Assembly: GCA_022496185.1 (NCBI GenBank) | Contig: WTXG01000594.1 | Location: 1-11,107 of the forward strand | Reading direction: 5' to 3' | Source of the DNA: Multifurca ochricompacta | Taxonomy: Eukaryota > Basidiomycota > Agaricomycetes > Russulales > Russulaceae | Length of the DNA stretch: 11,107 bases | In this document: positions 1-7,983 of the stretch, piece after piece | Layout of the letters: each line of letters starts with the position of its first letter | Position numbering within the stretch: the stretch's first letter is position 1 | Notes under the pieces: model-generated | The model's input: only the letters and a program-made list of their open reading frames with translations | Databases searched by the model: none | Told to the model about the DNA's origin: nothing | Program-made: the position numbers and the translations under genes

Positions 1-856
1 TACTTGCTATCGCAGCACCAACATGTCTCGCCGTGGGGATTCTCATGCAGGCGTGCATCTCGAACCAATTGGGCAGCAGCACAGGGGCCGCTCCCAATGA
101 TCATGGGGGGAGAGGTCATGTGTAGGTGTCGGTGTACCTTTCAGCGATGTTTGATACACATCTCCCTTCTCCAACCTCTTCGAATCTCCACCAACTCCTG
201 CTCTATCTGGAACATCCATTCGTCAATCGCCATCATCTTTGCATCCTTGTACTGTTTGTTGAGCGTGGAGGAGCGTCAGGTTCTTCTGCAGCCTCATGAC
301 CTCAGCCTTGAGGCGGAAGCCGCATGTTTGAGTACTCGTCATGGCAAAGGCCTGTGTGTCTTCTGCAGCCAAGTGCCCTAGTTGCTTGTCGGTCATCGTG
401 TGATGGAGGCATCCAGTATACCTTTCCTCCAAATAAACAGGAGCCCCATAAACGGGGCCACCTTCTTCATGCACCGCCACATCCATTCCCCCATTCGTGT
501 AAAAGATATACTTGGCATGGCAGGTCCCCATCGGCCATTGTAATCTCCAGGGGGAAATACATGGAGGAGTTGGGGTTGTTAGCAATGAAATGGAAACTCT
601 GGGACTTGTCATCTAATCCATACCCAAGGTCGTTTGGGTGCGGCTCTTCGCTGTGGTCAAAGTCATCATTGGGATTGGGGATTGTCTTGACTCGGGCTTC
701 TGCGCCTCGTAGTCGATGGGGAGGAGGGACGTGTGGAGGGGTGAGCGAGGGAAAGTTCTTGACAACCACTGTGGTGGCGGTGAAGGCGTCGATGGCAGTT
801 GGCAGCGATGAAAGACATAATGGATTGTTTGGGGTAGGACGTTGCTGAGGGAGCAT
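1..856 (-). pseudogene. Post-pol third ORF (ORF3), copy A, partial and frameshifted
   Basis: This is the copy A counterpart of the plus-strand ORF at 9196-10420, and I do not recognise its family. A frame opens at ATG 854-856, 30 nt beyond the pol stop. After a frame change the sequence continues in the frame covering 612-223, which carries PVYGAPVYLEERYTG (412-456), identical in copy B. A heptad-like segment follows, containing LKAEVMRLQKN. The region 1-222 encodes the next coiled-coil part (MFQIEQELVEIR) in another frame and ends at the first cysteines of zinc knuckle 1 before leaving the window. Several indels make it non-functional as it stands. The role is unknown; coiled coil plus zinc knuckles suggests an RNA-binding, Gag-like accessory protein. 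Confidence 0.7.
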
Positions 857-886
857 GTACTGGGGATTATTGGGTCTAGGGCTCTT

Positions 887-2357
887 TTAATGTCCTTGGG
901 CACTTCTGGGTGTCGGGTGGAACTCCGAGATAAGGACTGGGGCAAAGATATTCCCGGCTGGCTCCCACGAGTTGTCAGAGTCTGGGAATCCCTTCCACTT
1001 GACAAGGTAATGCAGTTTGCGCCCTCGGCCTTTACATATGGAATCTAGAATCTGATCCACTTCCCATTCCGCTTCTCCATCAATCAGTTCTGGAAGGGGC
1101 CTTGGGAAGTTTTCCCCATGCAGGGGTGTTTCCTTATATGGTGTCAGAAGTCTGGCGTGGAAGACTGGGTGGATCCTCCATGTGGGGAAGTTCAAGCTCG
1201 TATGACACATCTGACAGCTTCCTTGTTATCTTGAAGGGTCCATGTCGTCGGGGTGCTAACTTGGCCGTTGGATGTGACATACGGATGTTCTTCCCTTCGA
1301 GCCATACCAAGTCATTGGTCTGATAAGGTGTGAACTTCGAGGGTTTCTCTGACAGGGTCTTTTGCGCCTTCAGCAGGTTTCATTGGCCGATTGCCTGATC
1401 TCTTCCCATTGGCTGATATGCTGCGGCTGATGGGACGTTTGTGGGTTTGTTGGTCCAGGTGGTTCGCGGCGTCCATCCCATGATAAGTGAAAATGGAGAG
1501 GCTTTAGTGGTGCCATTGGGCCACGAATTATGCGTGAATTCCGCTGTTGCTAGCCAGTCAGCCCAATCATCTTGTCGCCCGTTACACCAGAACAAGGTAT
1601 TGTTCCAACCACTGGTTTGTCCTTTCTGATTGCCCATCGGTCTGTGGGTGGTAGGCTGTTGAGATGTTTTGGGTTACGTCCAGTATTTTACAGAGTGCCT
1701 TAGCGAAGGCGGAAGTGAAGCGTGGATCGTGGTAGATGATCTTCTGGGGGAGGCTGTAATGTCTGTAGACGTGGTCCAGGTAAAGTCTGGCTACTCCTTC
1801 CGCTGTGATGGACTCATTACAGGGTATGAACAGTGCTGCTTTGGAGTCGTGGTCCGTAACGGTCAGGATTGAGTCGAAGCCCCTTGATGTGGGGAGTTTC
1901 ACGATGAAGTCCATAGCACAGTCTGAAATGGCATCAGTTCATGGGTGTGATTGGGAATAGAGCTGGTGGGTGTGGGTGTGTTACTTTATTGGCTTGGCAT
2001 TCCGCACATCCTTTCACGTAGCTCTCCATGTCCTTCTTCATGCTTGGCCACCAGTAATCTCTCTTGGCCAAGGCATATGTGTTAGCAATTCCTGGGTGTC
2101 CTGCCGAGGGAGGTCGTGGTGAAAATGGATCACCCCCCTCTTAATGTTGTCGCCACTGGTGACAATGAGACATCCCTGTCCTTCCACCAGAGGCCATCAA
2201 TTTTCTTCAGATTGTGTGCATCTGCCCATGATTCGCATAACTGCGGTTCATGTTCTGCAACACTTGGGCCCAAATCCATGTCGTGAAGACTGACGACAGC
2301 TGCTTTGTGAAGACCTCTTCGGGAGTACTGTGATATCATTGTTGTCCTCCCTGCCAT
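887..2357 (-). pseudogene. Integrase with chromodomain, copy A, broken
   Basis: Several open pieces make up an integrase. The piece 2357-2130 is the link from RNase H, and the zinc-binding HHCC part follows in shifted frames. The piece 1914-1582 is the core, with the first catalytic Asp in MDFIVKLP and the Glu in TDGQSERTN. The piece 1637-1380 continues the core in another frame. The piece 1210-887 holds the GPY/F-to-tail region (WRIHPVFHARLLTPYKE) and a chromodomain at 1069-941, with cage-type aromatics in EWEV, KWKGF and NSWEP. The second catalytic Asp is lost: copy B has IISDRDP, but here the residues are IIYHDP, one codon shorter. The protein would be inactive even without the frameshifts. 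It ends 30 nt before ORF3. Confidence 0.88.
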
Positions 2358-2786
2358 TTTAAATCGTCATCTGACAGGCATCTGCACGTGCATTGACTTC
2401 CTGATATGTTTCAGTACAAAATTGTACTCTTCCAGCTCCAGGACTTCGTGAGGAACCCGTCGACTGATCTTGTGGGGCTCCTTCCAATAGAGCAGGTTGG
2501 AGTGGTCGGTATGAATAATAGTTTATGAGGGGTTCCTGCTAGGTATGGTCGCCAATGTCATAGGCCTTCACAATGCCAGTAACTCTCTGTCCCAAATATT
2601 GTAATTTCGTTCTGCTGAGAGAATGTTTCTGAGTAGAAGGCAACCAGGTGAAGCAGTCTGGTCGTGTCCCATTGGTTCAGTACAGCACCATTGGCAAAGT
2701 GAGACACATCGACTTCCAGTTTGAAAGGTTTTTCTAAATCTGGCTGTAGTAGAACCAGTTCTGAGCTGATGATATCGCAGATTCAT
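2358..2786 (-). pseudogene. RNase H domain, copy A, frameshifted
   Basis: RNase H degrades the RNA strand of the RNA:DNA hybrid during reverse transcription. The segment 2786-2568 retains traces such as NIWDRELLAL, which carries the conserved RNase H Glu region and matches WDRELLAIV in copy B. The first catalytic Asp region (EVDxSHFANGAVL in copy B) is present but out of frame because of small indels. Downstream parts that correspond to the HTDHSNLLYW and ADALSR segments of copy B are badly broken. It directly follows RT in the same polyprotein. Confidence 0.75.
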
Positions 2787-3774
2787 TCAAAAGGCATGTT
2801 GTTGTTCCTTTGCCCAATGCCATGGCACATCTTTCTTTAACAGCTCATTTAGAGGTTGGGCGATCCCTGAGAATCCTTGAACAAAGTGTCGGTAGAAATT
2901 GCAGAACCCAACGAAAGATTGCACGTCTTTGACACACGTGGGTACAGGCCATTCCCGAACTCCTTGGACCTTTACCGGGTCCATTCGCACATGCCCCCCT
3001 TCTAGGATAACTCCCAAGTACTCCACGCTTGGCTGTTCAAATGAACACTTAGTTGGTTTGAGGTATAGGTCATGCTCATGCAAGATGTCCAATACTTGGT
3101 GTACCCGTTCTCAATGGTGGGCAAGATCATTTGTAGTGGCTACCAGGATATCATCCATGTACAATACCACCTCGCCAGTGAGAATGAGATCACAGAAGAT
3201 GTGATTCATCATGGATTGAAATGTGGCAGGCGAATTAGTGAGACTGAAGAACATGACGTTTGGTTCAAAGAGCCCTTGGTTGGTTTTGAACGCCACTTTA
3301 CACTGGTCCCCTTCCTTAATTCGGACGTTATTGTATCCCCAGCAGACATCCATTTTAGAGAACAGGGATTTATCTCACATGGTATCAATGAGCTCTGATA
3401 TAAGTGGCAGTGGGTAGGCATTCTTCACAGTGTAGGCATTTATTTGTCGATAATCCTTGGACAGGTTGAAGTTTTCCATCTTTCTTCTTGATAAAGAAGA
3501 ATGGTGATGCATATGGTGACTTTGATGGACAGATGTATCCTTTCGCCAGATGTTCTTCGAGAAATGCAGTGAGTGCTGTCTGTTCTGCCTGCGACAATGG
3601 GTAGATTTTGCAGTCTATTGCCAATGGAGTATTGGGTGCAAAGTCAATAGCATGGTCCCATGGTTGTGCAGGCGGGAAGCATTGGGATTCTTCCTCTGAG
3701 AATACCTTCCAGTGTCGGTGATACTCTTCTGGTACCACCTCTTCAAAGGTCTTTTTGGCCTGTCCTTCCACCAC
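2787..3774 (-). pseudogene. Reverse transcriptase, copy A, frameshifted
   Basis: Three adjacent open pieces encode one RT. The piece 3774-3385 covers the N-terminal RT region ([27 protein letters not shown]). The piece 3353-3111 covers the palm, with [13 protein letters not shown] and the catalytic motif YMDDILVA (YMDD at 3161-3150). The piece 3092-2787 covers the thumb and connection (YLGVILEGG, FVGFCNFYRHFVQGFSGIAQPL). The motifs are typical of Ty3/gypsy RT. The catalytic aspartates are intact, but frame changes near 3470 and 3105 and an in-frame TGA near 3378 prevent one continuous protein. Confidence 0.92.
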
Positions 3775-4320
3775 CTTCTGTGCAAGCTCCGATGCCTTGG
3801 TAGTGAAGCAGTGACCTGGATCTTTACTCTCTTCTTCTATTCTTCATGCTGCTGAATGTCGAACGGCATAGTCATATCTGATTGACATGATAAGAATGGG
3901 ATAGAACTCCTGGTCCACGGTCACATCCTGCCAGTTGATCTTTGGTTCAAACACAGCAAGCCAGGGGTATCCCAGAACGACATCTTCACTGGCTAAGTTG
4001 GTAATCAGGAAACGAATAACTTTTGTTACTTCTCCCACTTGAACATTGAGATTGGTGTACTGTGTAATTTTTCCTGCTTGATGGCAGTTCCGTCAATATT
4101 CCAGATATTCTTTCTTGGGGGAGTGCCAGCATTCCCAGTCCATGGTCCATACCATTCATGGACTGATGAAGTATCAGTGGCACCTGAGTCAATCAGGATG
4201 TCACGATCGGCCGTCTCTGTGTAGTCTCGAAATGCACTGGTATTTTCAATGATTTGAAGTGACTAGTATACACAGAGGTTACATGTAATGCTTGTGCCCA
4301 GGCCGATGGGGTTGAGCCAA
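3775..4320 (-). pseudogene. Aspartic protease (retropepsin-like), copy A, broken
   Basis: The domain would cleave the Gag-Pol polyprotein. The active-site motif ILIDSGATD is visible, with DSGAT at 4190-4176, in the frame that overlaps the end of gag. A base lost soon after it shifts the frame. The C-terminal half is open at 4038-3844 and carries VLGYPWLAVFEPKINW, the second conserved hydrophobic-Gly region of this protease class. Copy B has the same two blocks. Frame changes separate the halves, so no full protease is made. Confidence 0.8.
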
Positions 4321-4330
4321 TCAAAAATCC
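4321..4330 (-). promoter_or_regulatory. Candidate -1 frameshift site at the gag stop, copy A
   Basis: Gag ends GAT-TTT-TGA. The protease-side frame in this copy reads straight across this point in the -1 phase (GFLIGS...SAWAQALHVTS), overlapping the end of gag. A run of five T immediately before GA would let the P-site Phe tRNA re-pair one base back. It is not a canonical X-XXY-YYZ heptamer, so the mechanism is inferred only. Confidence 0.4.
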
Positions 4331-4688
4331 TTTTTCGCGAATGCCTTCTCTACCAAGATGGCCCGCACTTCTTCGTCTTCCTTCATCATGTTTGCCCATA
4401 TTTCATGCGCCTTTTCTTCCTTCATTGGTGTTTTCTTTTTGACGGTTGGTGGGTTATTGTGTATGGGCGCGGTTGTTGCTTCGGCCACTCGCGCCCCCTT
4501 CTTAGGGCATTCCTTTGACATATGTCCTTGTGCTTTACATCGAAAGCACCTTCCTTCCTTCATCAACATCTGCCTTTCATCTTCGGTGAGTGAACTCATG
4601 CTCTGGTCCTGTCAGCGGAGGTATCCATGGCATTCGGATCCCTCTAACTGGAGTGCACAGGCTTGACCCCAAAGGCGGCCTTCCATTG
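4321..4688 (-). pseudogene. Gag C-terminal fragment with CCHC zinc knuckle, copy A
   Basis: This is the nucleocapsid part of Gag, which binds the element RNA. An open piece from ATG 4597-4599 to the stop at 4321 contains CFRCKAQGHMSKEC, a C-X2-C-X4-H-X4-C knuckle at 4548-4507. A charged tail follows, with KKKTPMKEEKAHEIWANMM, ending KKDF. Homology to copy B continues upstream to 4688, where the sequence meets the terminus of the LTR exactly. The capsid part of Gag, the leader and any primer-binding site are absent. Whether this fragment was ever expressed from the adjoining LTR cannot be told. Confidence 0.85.
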
Positions 4689-5269
4689 TGTTACGTCGGT
4701 GCGGGACGTTCCACACGACTGGTGTGACAGCACGATACTGAGGTTCGGATAAGAGACCAATAAGATCTCTTGGAGTGAAGTGTGATGAGTCAAAGTCAAA
4801 GAGGCTGTACTCTAAGACAATGGTGAGCGAGCGGAGAGTGCCAAAAGCACTGAGACAAGCAGACGTTCAAGAGACAAGGGAGAGTCCAGAAGACTAGCAC
4901 CGATGTATTCAATAAGTCGAGTCTGAGCTCTACAGTGTAAACTATAGTCGACTTATATACGTAAGCAGATGGGTGTCTACTGATAAGGATCACAGAGTCA
5001 AGTGGGCCCAAATATATGGAAGCGGAGGGCGTAAAGCCTAGCTTCTACTGATAGGGAATTAAGTAAATGTCCAGTCATATGATAAGGAGATAAGCGATAA
5101 GAGAGGATGTCAAATGGCAAACATAAGCAAACAAAAGGGTCACAGGGATGGACGGAGAGCACATGACGGATCCCACAATGGAGACGTGATCTGGTAATGA
5201 AGTGTAGGCGGTAGCAAGGGGTCGTCATTGGCAGGAAAAAGAAAGTAGGAAGAGACGGGGTTCGTAACA
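4689..5269 (-). repeat. Complete 581-bp LTR in minus orientation
   Basis: The LTR begins TGTTACGA and ends CGTAACA (read on minus), giving 7-bp terminal inverted repeats TGTTACG/CGTAACA with the usual TG...CA ends. It aligns end to end with the plus LTR at 10452-11020. I count 15 substitutions and 12 indel events; 12 of the substitutions sit at CpG or its decay products. A TATA box lies in the middle. On both sides it adjoins gag-derived sequence: 4688 is minus-strand gag and 5270 is plus-strand gag. No primer-binding site follows. It could be a solo LTR or a rearranged end of copy B rather than the native 5' LTR of copy A. Flanking 5-mers are cattg (4684-4688) and acatg (5270-5274), not a clean duplication. 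Confidence 0.93.
4952..4959 (-). promoter_or_regulatory. TATA box of the minus LTR
   Basis: TATATAAG on the minus strand, preceded by TTACG, sits at the same place as in the other LTR. The start of transcription would be expected some tens of bases downstream, defining the U3/R border; no direct evidence for the exact site is visible. Confidence 0.65.
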
Positions 5270-5721
5270 ACATGGGTCGATGCTGCTCGCTGACAGCAAC
5301 AAGATTACCTCGATTTCCAGATGCGTTTTGGGGTCGACACGAAAAAGGGAAAGACCCGCGACCAGTGGAAGGCCGCCTTCGGAGTCAAACCCGTGCATAC
5401 TAGTCAGAGGGATCCAAATGCCATGGATACCTCTGCTGACAGAACCAGAGCCCGGGTTGCGCTCACGGAGGATGAAAGGCAGACGTTGATGAAAGAAGGA
5501 AGATGCTTTCGCTGCAAGGCGCAAGGGCACATGTCCAGAGAATGCCCGAAAAAGGGGGTACAGCGGCGGAAGCGACGGTTGCACCAGTCCATAACAATCC
5601 ACCGACCGTCAAAAAGACAAAGGAAGAAAAGGCGCAGGAAATATGGGCAAATATGATGAAGGAAAGCGAAGAAGTGCGAGCCATCCTGGTGGAAAAGGCA
5701 TTCGCAAAGAAGGATTTTTGA
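5270..5721 (+). pseudogene. Gag C-terminal fragment with CCHC zinc knuckle, copy B
   Basis: The frame containing MRFGVDTKKGKTRDQWKAAF carries the knuckle CFRCKAQGHMSREC (5504-5545), C-X2-C-X4-H-X4-C. After the knuckle the frame shifts near 5550, and the tail continues as VHNNPPTVKKTKEEKAQEI to KKDF with stop TGA 5719-5721. An in-frame TGA at 5291 interrupts the upstream part; it could derive from CGA by CpG decay. About 93 bp (5270-5362) extend beyond the point where copy A's gag begins. The capsid domain is missing. The fragment resembles nucleocapsid only. Confidence 0.85.
5711..5721 (+). promoter_or_regulatory. Candidate -1 frameshift site at the gag stop, copy B
   Basis: Gag ends GAT-TTT-TGA with five consecutive T, exactly as in copy A. 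The protease reading (SAWARALHVTSVYTS, then the catalytic DSGAT) resumes in another phase just downstream. In copy A the phase is -1; here compensating indels (one T lost, one A gained within about 10 bp) obscure it. This is inferred from conservation between the copies, not from a known heptamer. Confidence 0.4.
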
Positions 5722-6287
5722 TGGCTCAAACCCATCGGCCTGGGCACGAGCATTACATGTAACCTCTGTGTATACTAGTCGCTTCAAATCGTTGAAAATA
5801 CCAGTACATTTCGAGACTACACAGAGAACGGCCGATCGTGACATCCTGATTGACTCAGGAGCTACCGACAATTTCATCAGCCCGGATGGTGAAACCATGG
5901 GATTAGGAATGCTGGCACTCCCCAGGAAAGAATATCTGGAATATTGACGGAACTGCCAATCGGGCAGGAAAATTACACATTACACCGACCTAAATGTCCA
6001 GGGGGGAGAAGACAAAACAATACGCTTCCTAGTCACCAATTAGGCGGAGAAGACTTAGTTCTGGGATATCCCTGGCTGCTGCATTGAACCCAAGATCAAT
6101 TGGGGCGATGCGACAATGAGCAAGGACTCCTACCCTGTGCTCATTACATCATGGGGTATGACTACGCAGCCCGACATTCTGCAGCGCAGCAACAAAAGAG
6201 GAGGACCCAAGCTGCTGTTTTATTACCAAAGCATCAGAGCTCGCGCAGAAGGCAGTAGAAGGGCATACGGAAAAGACATTTGAAGAA
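5722..6287 (+). pseudogene. Aspartic protease, copy B, broken
   Basis: The active site reads RDILIDSGATDNFISP, with DSGAT at 5852-5866, a classic retropepsin D-S/T-G motif. The frame ends at a stop near 5946 after MLALP. Homology to copy A resumes in other frames: traces of a dimer-region block ending EPKINW lie near 6060-6105, but the GYPWL-equivalent is disrupted by lost bases. The stretch 6106-6287 is the poorly conserved protease-RT linker. No complete protease can be made. Confidence 0.8.
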
Positions 6288-7200
6288 GTGGTACCAGCGG
6301 AATACCATAGACACTGGAAAGTGTTCTCAGGAGGAATCGCAACGCTTTCCCCCCGCGACCATGGGATCATGCCATTGACTTCATACCTGATACCCCATCG
6401 GCAATCGACTGCAAAATTACCCATTGTCACAGGCAGAACAACCGCGCTTACAGCATTCCTGGAAGAACATCTTGCAAAAGGATACATTAGACCGTCAAAA
6501 TCACCATACGCATCGCCGTTCTTCTTTATAAGAAGAAAGATGGCAAACTTCGACCTGTTCAAGATTACCGACGGATAAATGCCTATACTGTGAAAAACGC
6601 CTACCCTTTGCCACTCATTTCGGAACTCATCGACACCATGAGGGATAAATCCTTATTCTCCAAAATGGACGTCCGCTGGGGATACAATAACATTCGAATC
6701 AAAGATGGGGATCAATGTAAAGCGGCCTTCAAGACCAATCAGGGGCTGTTCGAACCAAATGTTATGTTTTTTGGCCTTACCAACTCACCTGCTACCTTCC
6801 AATCAATGATGAACCACATCTTCCGCGACCTCATTCTACTGGCGAAGTAGTGGTTTACATGGATGACATATTGTGCCCTCGAACGACCTAACCCACCATC
6901 GAGAACGAGTACATCAGGTGTTGGACATCCTTCGCGAAACAGATTGTACCTTAAACCTGCCAATGCTCATTCGAACAACCAAGTGTAGAGTACTTGGAGT
7001 TATCCTAGAGGGAGGACAGGTGGATGGACCCCGTAAAGGTGCAAGGATCCGGGAATGGCCAGTGCCTACATGTGTCAAGGACGTGCGGTCTTTCATTGGT
7101 TTCTGCAACTTCTATCGACGCTTTGTTCGGGGATTCTCAGGGATCGCCCAACCACTGAATGGATTACTGAAGAAAGACGTCCCTTGGCACTGGACGGAGG
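6288..7200 (+). pseudogene. Reverse transcriptase, copy B, frameshifted
   Basis: Open pieces at 6288-6578, 6590-6850 and 6873 onward cover one RT. Seen in order are [24 protein letters not shown], the [12 protein letters not shown] block, [30 protein letters not shown], and YMDDI at 6856-6870. The catalytic YMDD is intact, but its frame is cut off from the preceding block near 6840 (lost bases before GEV) and closes shortly after. The thumb (LGVILEGGQV, FIGFCNFYRRFVRGFSGIAQ) is in the frame beginning 6873, which contains a pair of compensating shifts between about 6945 and 7000. The motifs are typical of chromovirus RT. Confidence 0.92.
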
Positions 7201-7660
7201 AGCACCAAACGGCTTTTGAACAAATTCGCGACATCATCAGCTCAGAACCAGTCCTTTTACAACCAGACCTACGGAAACCCTTCGAACTTGAGGTCGACGC
7301 ATCCCACTTCGCAAATGGGGCTGTGTTAAATCAGCGAGACGCGACGGGACTTCTTCACCCTGTAGCCTTTTATTCAGAGACATTCTCGCCAGCGGAATGG
7401 AATTATGACATTTGGGATAGAGAACTACTGGCCATAGTAAAAGCGCTACGACACTGGCGACCATACTTAGCAGGACTCCCGACAAAACCATCATTCATAC
7501 GGATCACTCCAACCTGCTCTATTGGAAAGAACCCCATAAAATAAGTCGACGGGTCGCTCGCGAAGTCCTAGAGCTCGAAGAATACAACTTTGAACTAAGG
7601 CACATTGCTGGAAGTCGTAATGCCCGTGCAGATGCCCTATCAAGGCGGCCTGATCTGAAC
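7201..7660 (+). pseudogene. RNase H domain, copy B
   Basis: The segment PFELEVDASHFANGAVLNQ holds the first catalytic Asp, and NYDIWDRELLAIVKALRHW holds the catalytic Glu; both lie in the open frame that runs from RT to 7544. A single-base change near 7480 shifts the frame, after which HTDHSNLLYW (third acidic site) and ADALSRRPD (fourth, near 7627-7655) are read in another phase. All four acidic positions are therefore present in the DNA but not in one frame. The domain follows RT with no separate start. Confidence 0.85.
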
Positions 7661-7923
7661 AATGGTGCGGAGGACAACAATGATGTAACAGTACTCCCAG
7701 AGGAAGTCTTTACGAGGACGGCCGTTGTCAGTCTTCACGACATGGATCTATGGGCCCAGGTTTCGCGAAATATGAATCAACAGCTATGCGAATCATGGGC
7801 GGAGGCACATAACCTGAAGCAGACCGACGGCCTTTGGTGGAAAGACGGGGATCGACTCATTGTCACCGGTGGCGACAACATTAAGAGGGGGGTGATCCAT
7901 TTTCACCATGACCTTCCCTCGGC
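7661..7923 (+). pseudogene. RNase H-integrase linker and first half of integrase zinc domain, copy B
   Basis: The open frame from 7742 encodes LWWKDGDRLIV and ends with VIHFHHDLPS, containing the first His of the integrase HHCC zinc site. Near 7921 one base is missing compared with copy A (ggcgga against ggcagga), and the GHPG with the second His continues in the integrase frame. Without that base loss this piece would be continuous with the integrase that follows. Confidence 0.75.
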
Positions 7924-7983
7924 GGACACCCAGGCATCGCTAACACCTACGCGCTTGCCAAACGAGACTACTGGTGGCCGAAT

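Larger units (their letters stand above)
1..5269 (-). mobile_element. Ty3/gypsy chromovirus copy A, minus strand, degraded, runs off left edge
   Basis: Read on the minus strand, the order is LTR (5269-4689), partial gag, protease, RT, RNase H, integrase with chromodomain, then a post-pol ORF reaching position 1. This PR-RT-RH-IN order plus a chromodomain identifies a Ty3/gypsy chromovirus. The 3' end and 3' LTR would lie left of the window. The body joins the LTR directly inside gag, with no primer-binding site and no gag N-terminus, so the copy is internally deleted or the LTR is secondary. Many frameshifts break pol. The body differs from copy B at about 20% of bases, whereas the LTR is nearly the same as copy B's LTR, so LTR and body may not share one history. 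Confidence 0.85.

Noticed and set aside
4..848. Plus-strand open frames at 4-381 and 324-848
   Set aside because: They are antisense shadows of the minus-strand ORF3, whose frame matches copy B with synonymous differences.
4680..4689. Primer-binding site after the central LTR
   Set aside because: The bases next to the LTR are gag coding sequence homologous to 5363 onward; TGG there is part of a gag codon run, not a tRNA 3'-end match.
4796..5273. Minus-strand short frames inside the central LTR
   Set aside because: They lie wholly in the LTR, are broken in the homologous LTR at 10452-11020, and show no coding bias.
4684..5274. Perfect 5-bp target-site duplication around the central LTR
   Set aside because: cattg and acatg do not match; only an offset comparison gives 4 of 5, which is weak.
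5225..5898. Minus-strand open frames of 125 and 164 aa over plus-strand gag
   Set aside because: They are antisense to a recognisable zinc-knuckle Gag and have no family features of their own.
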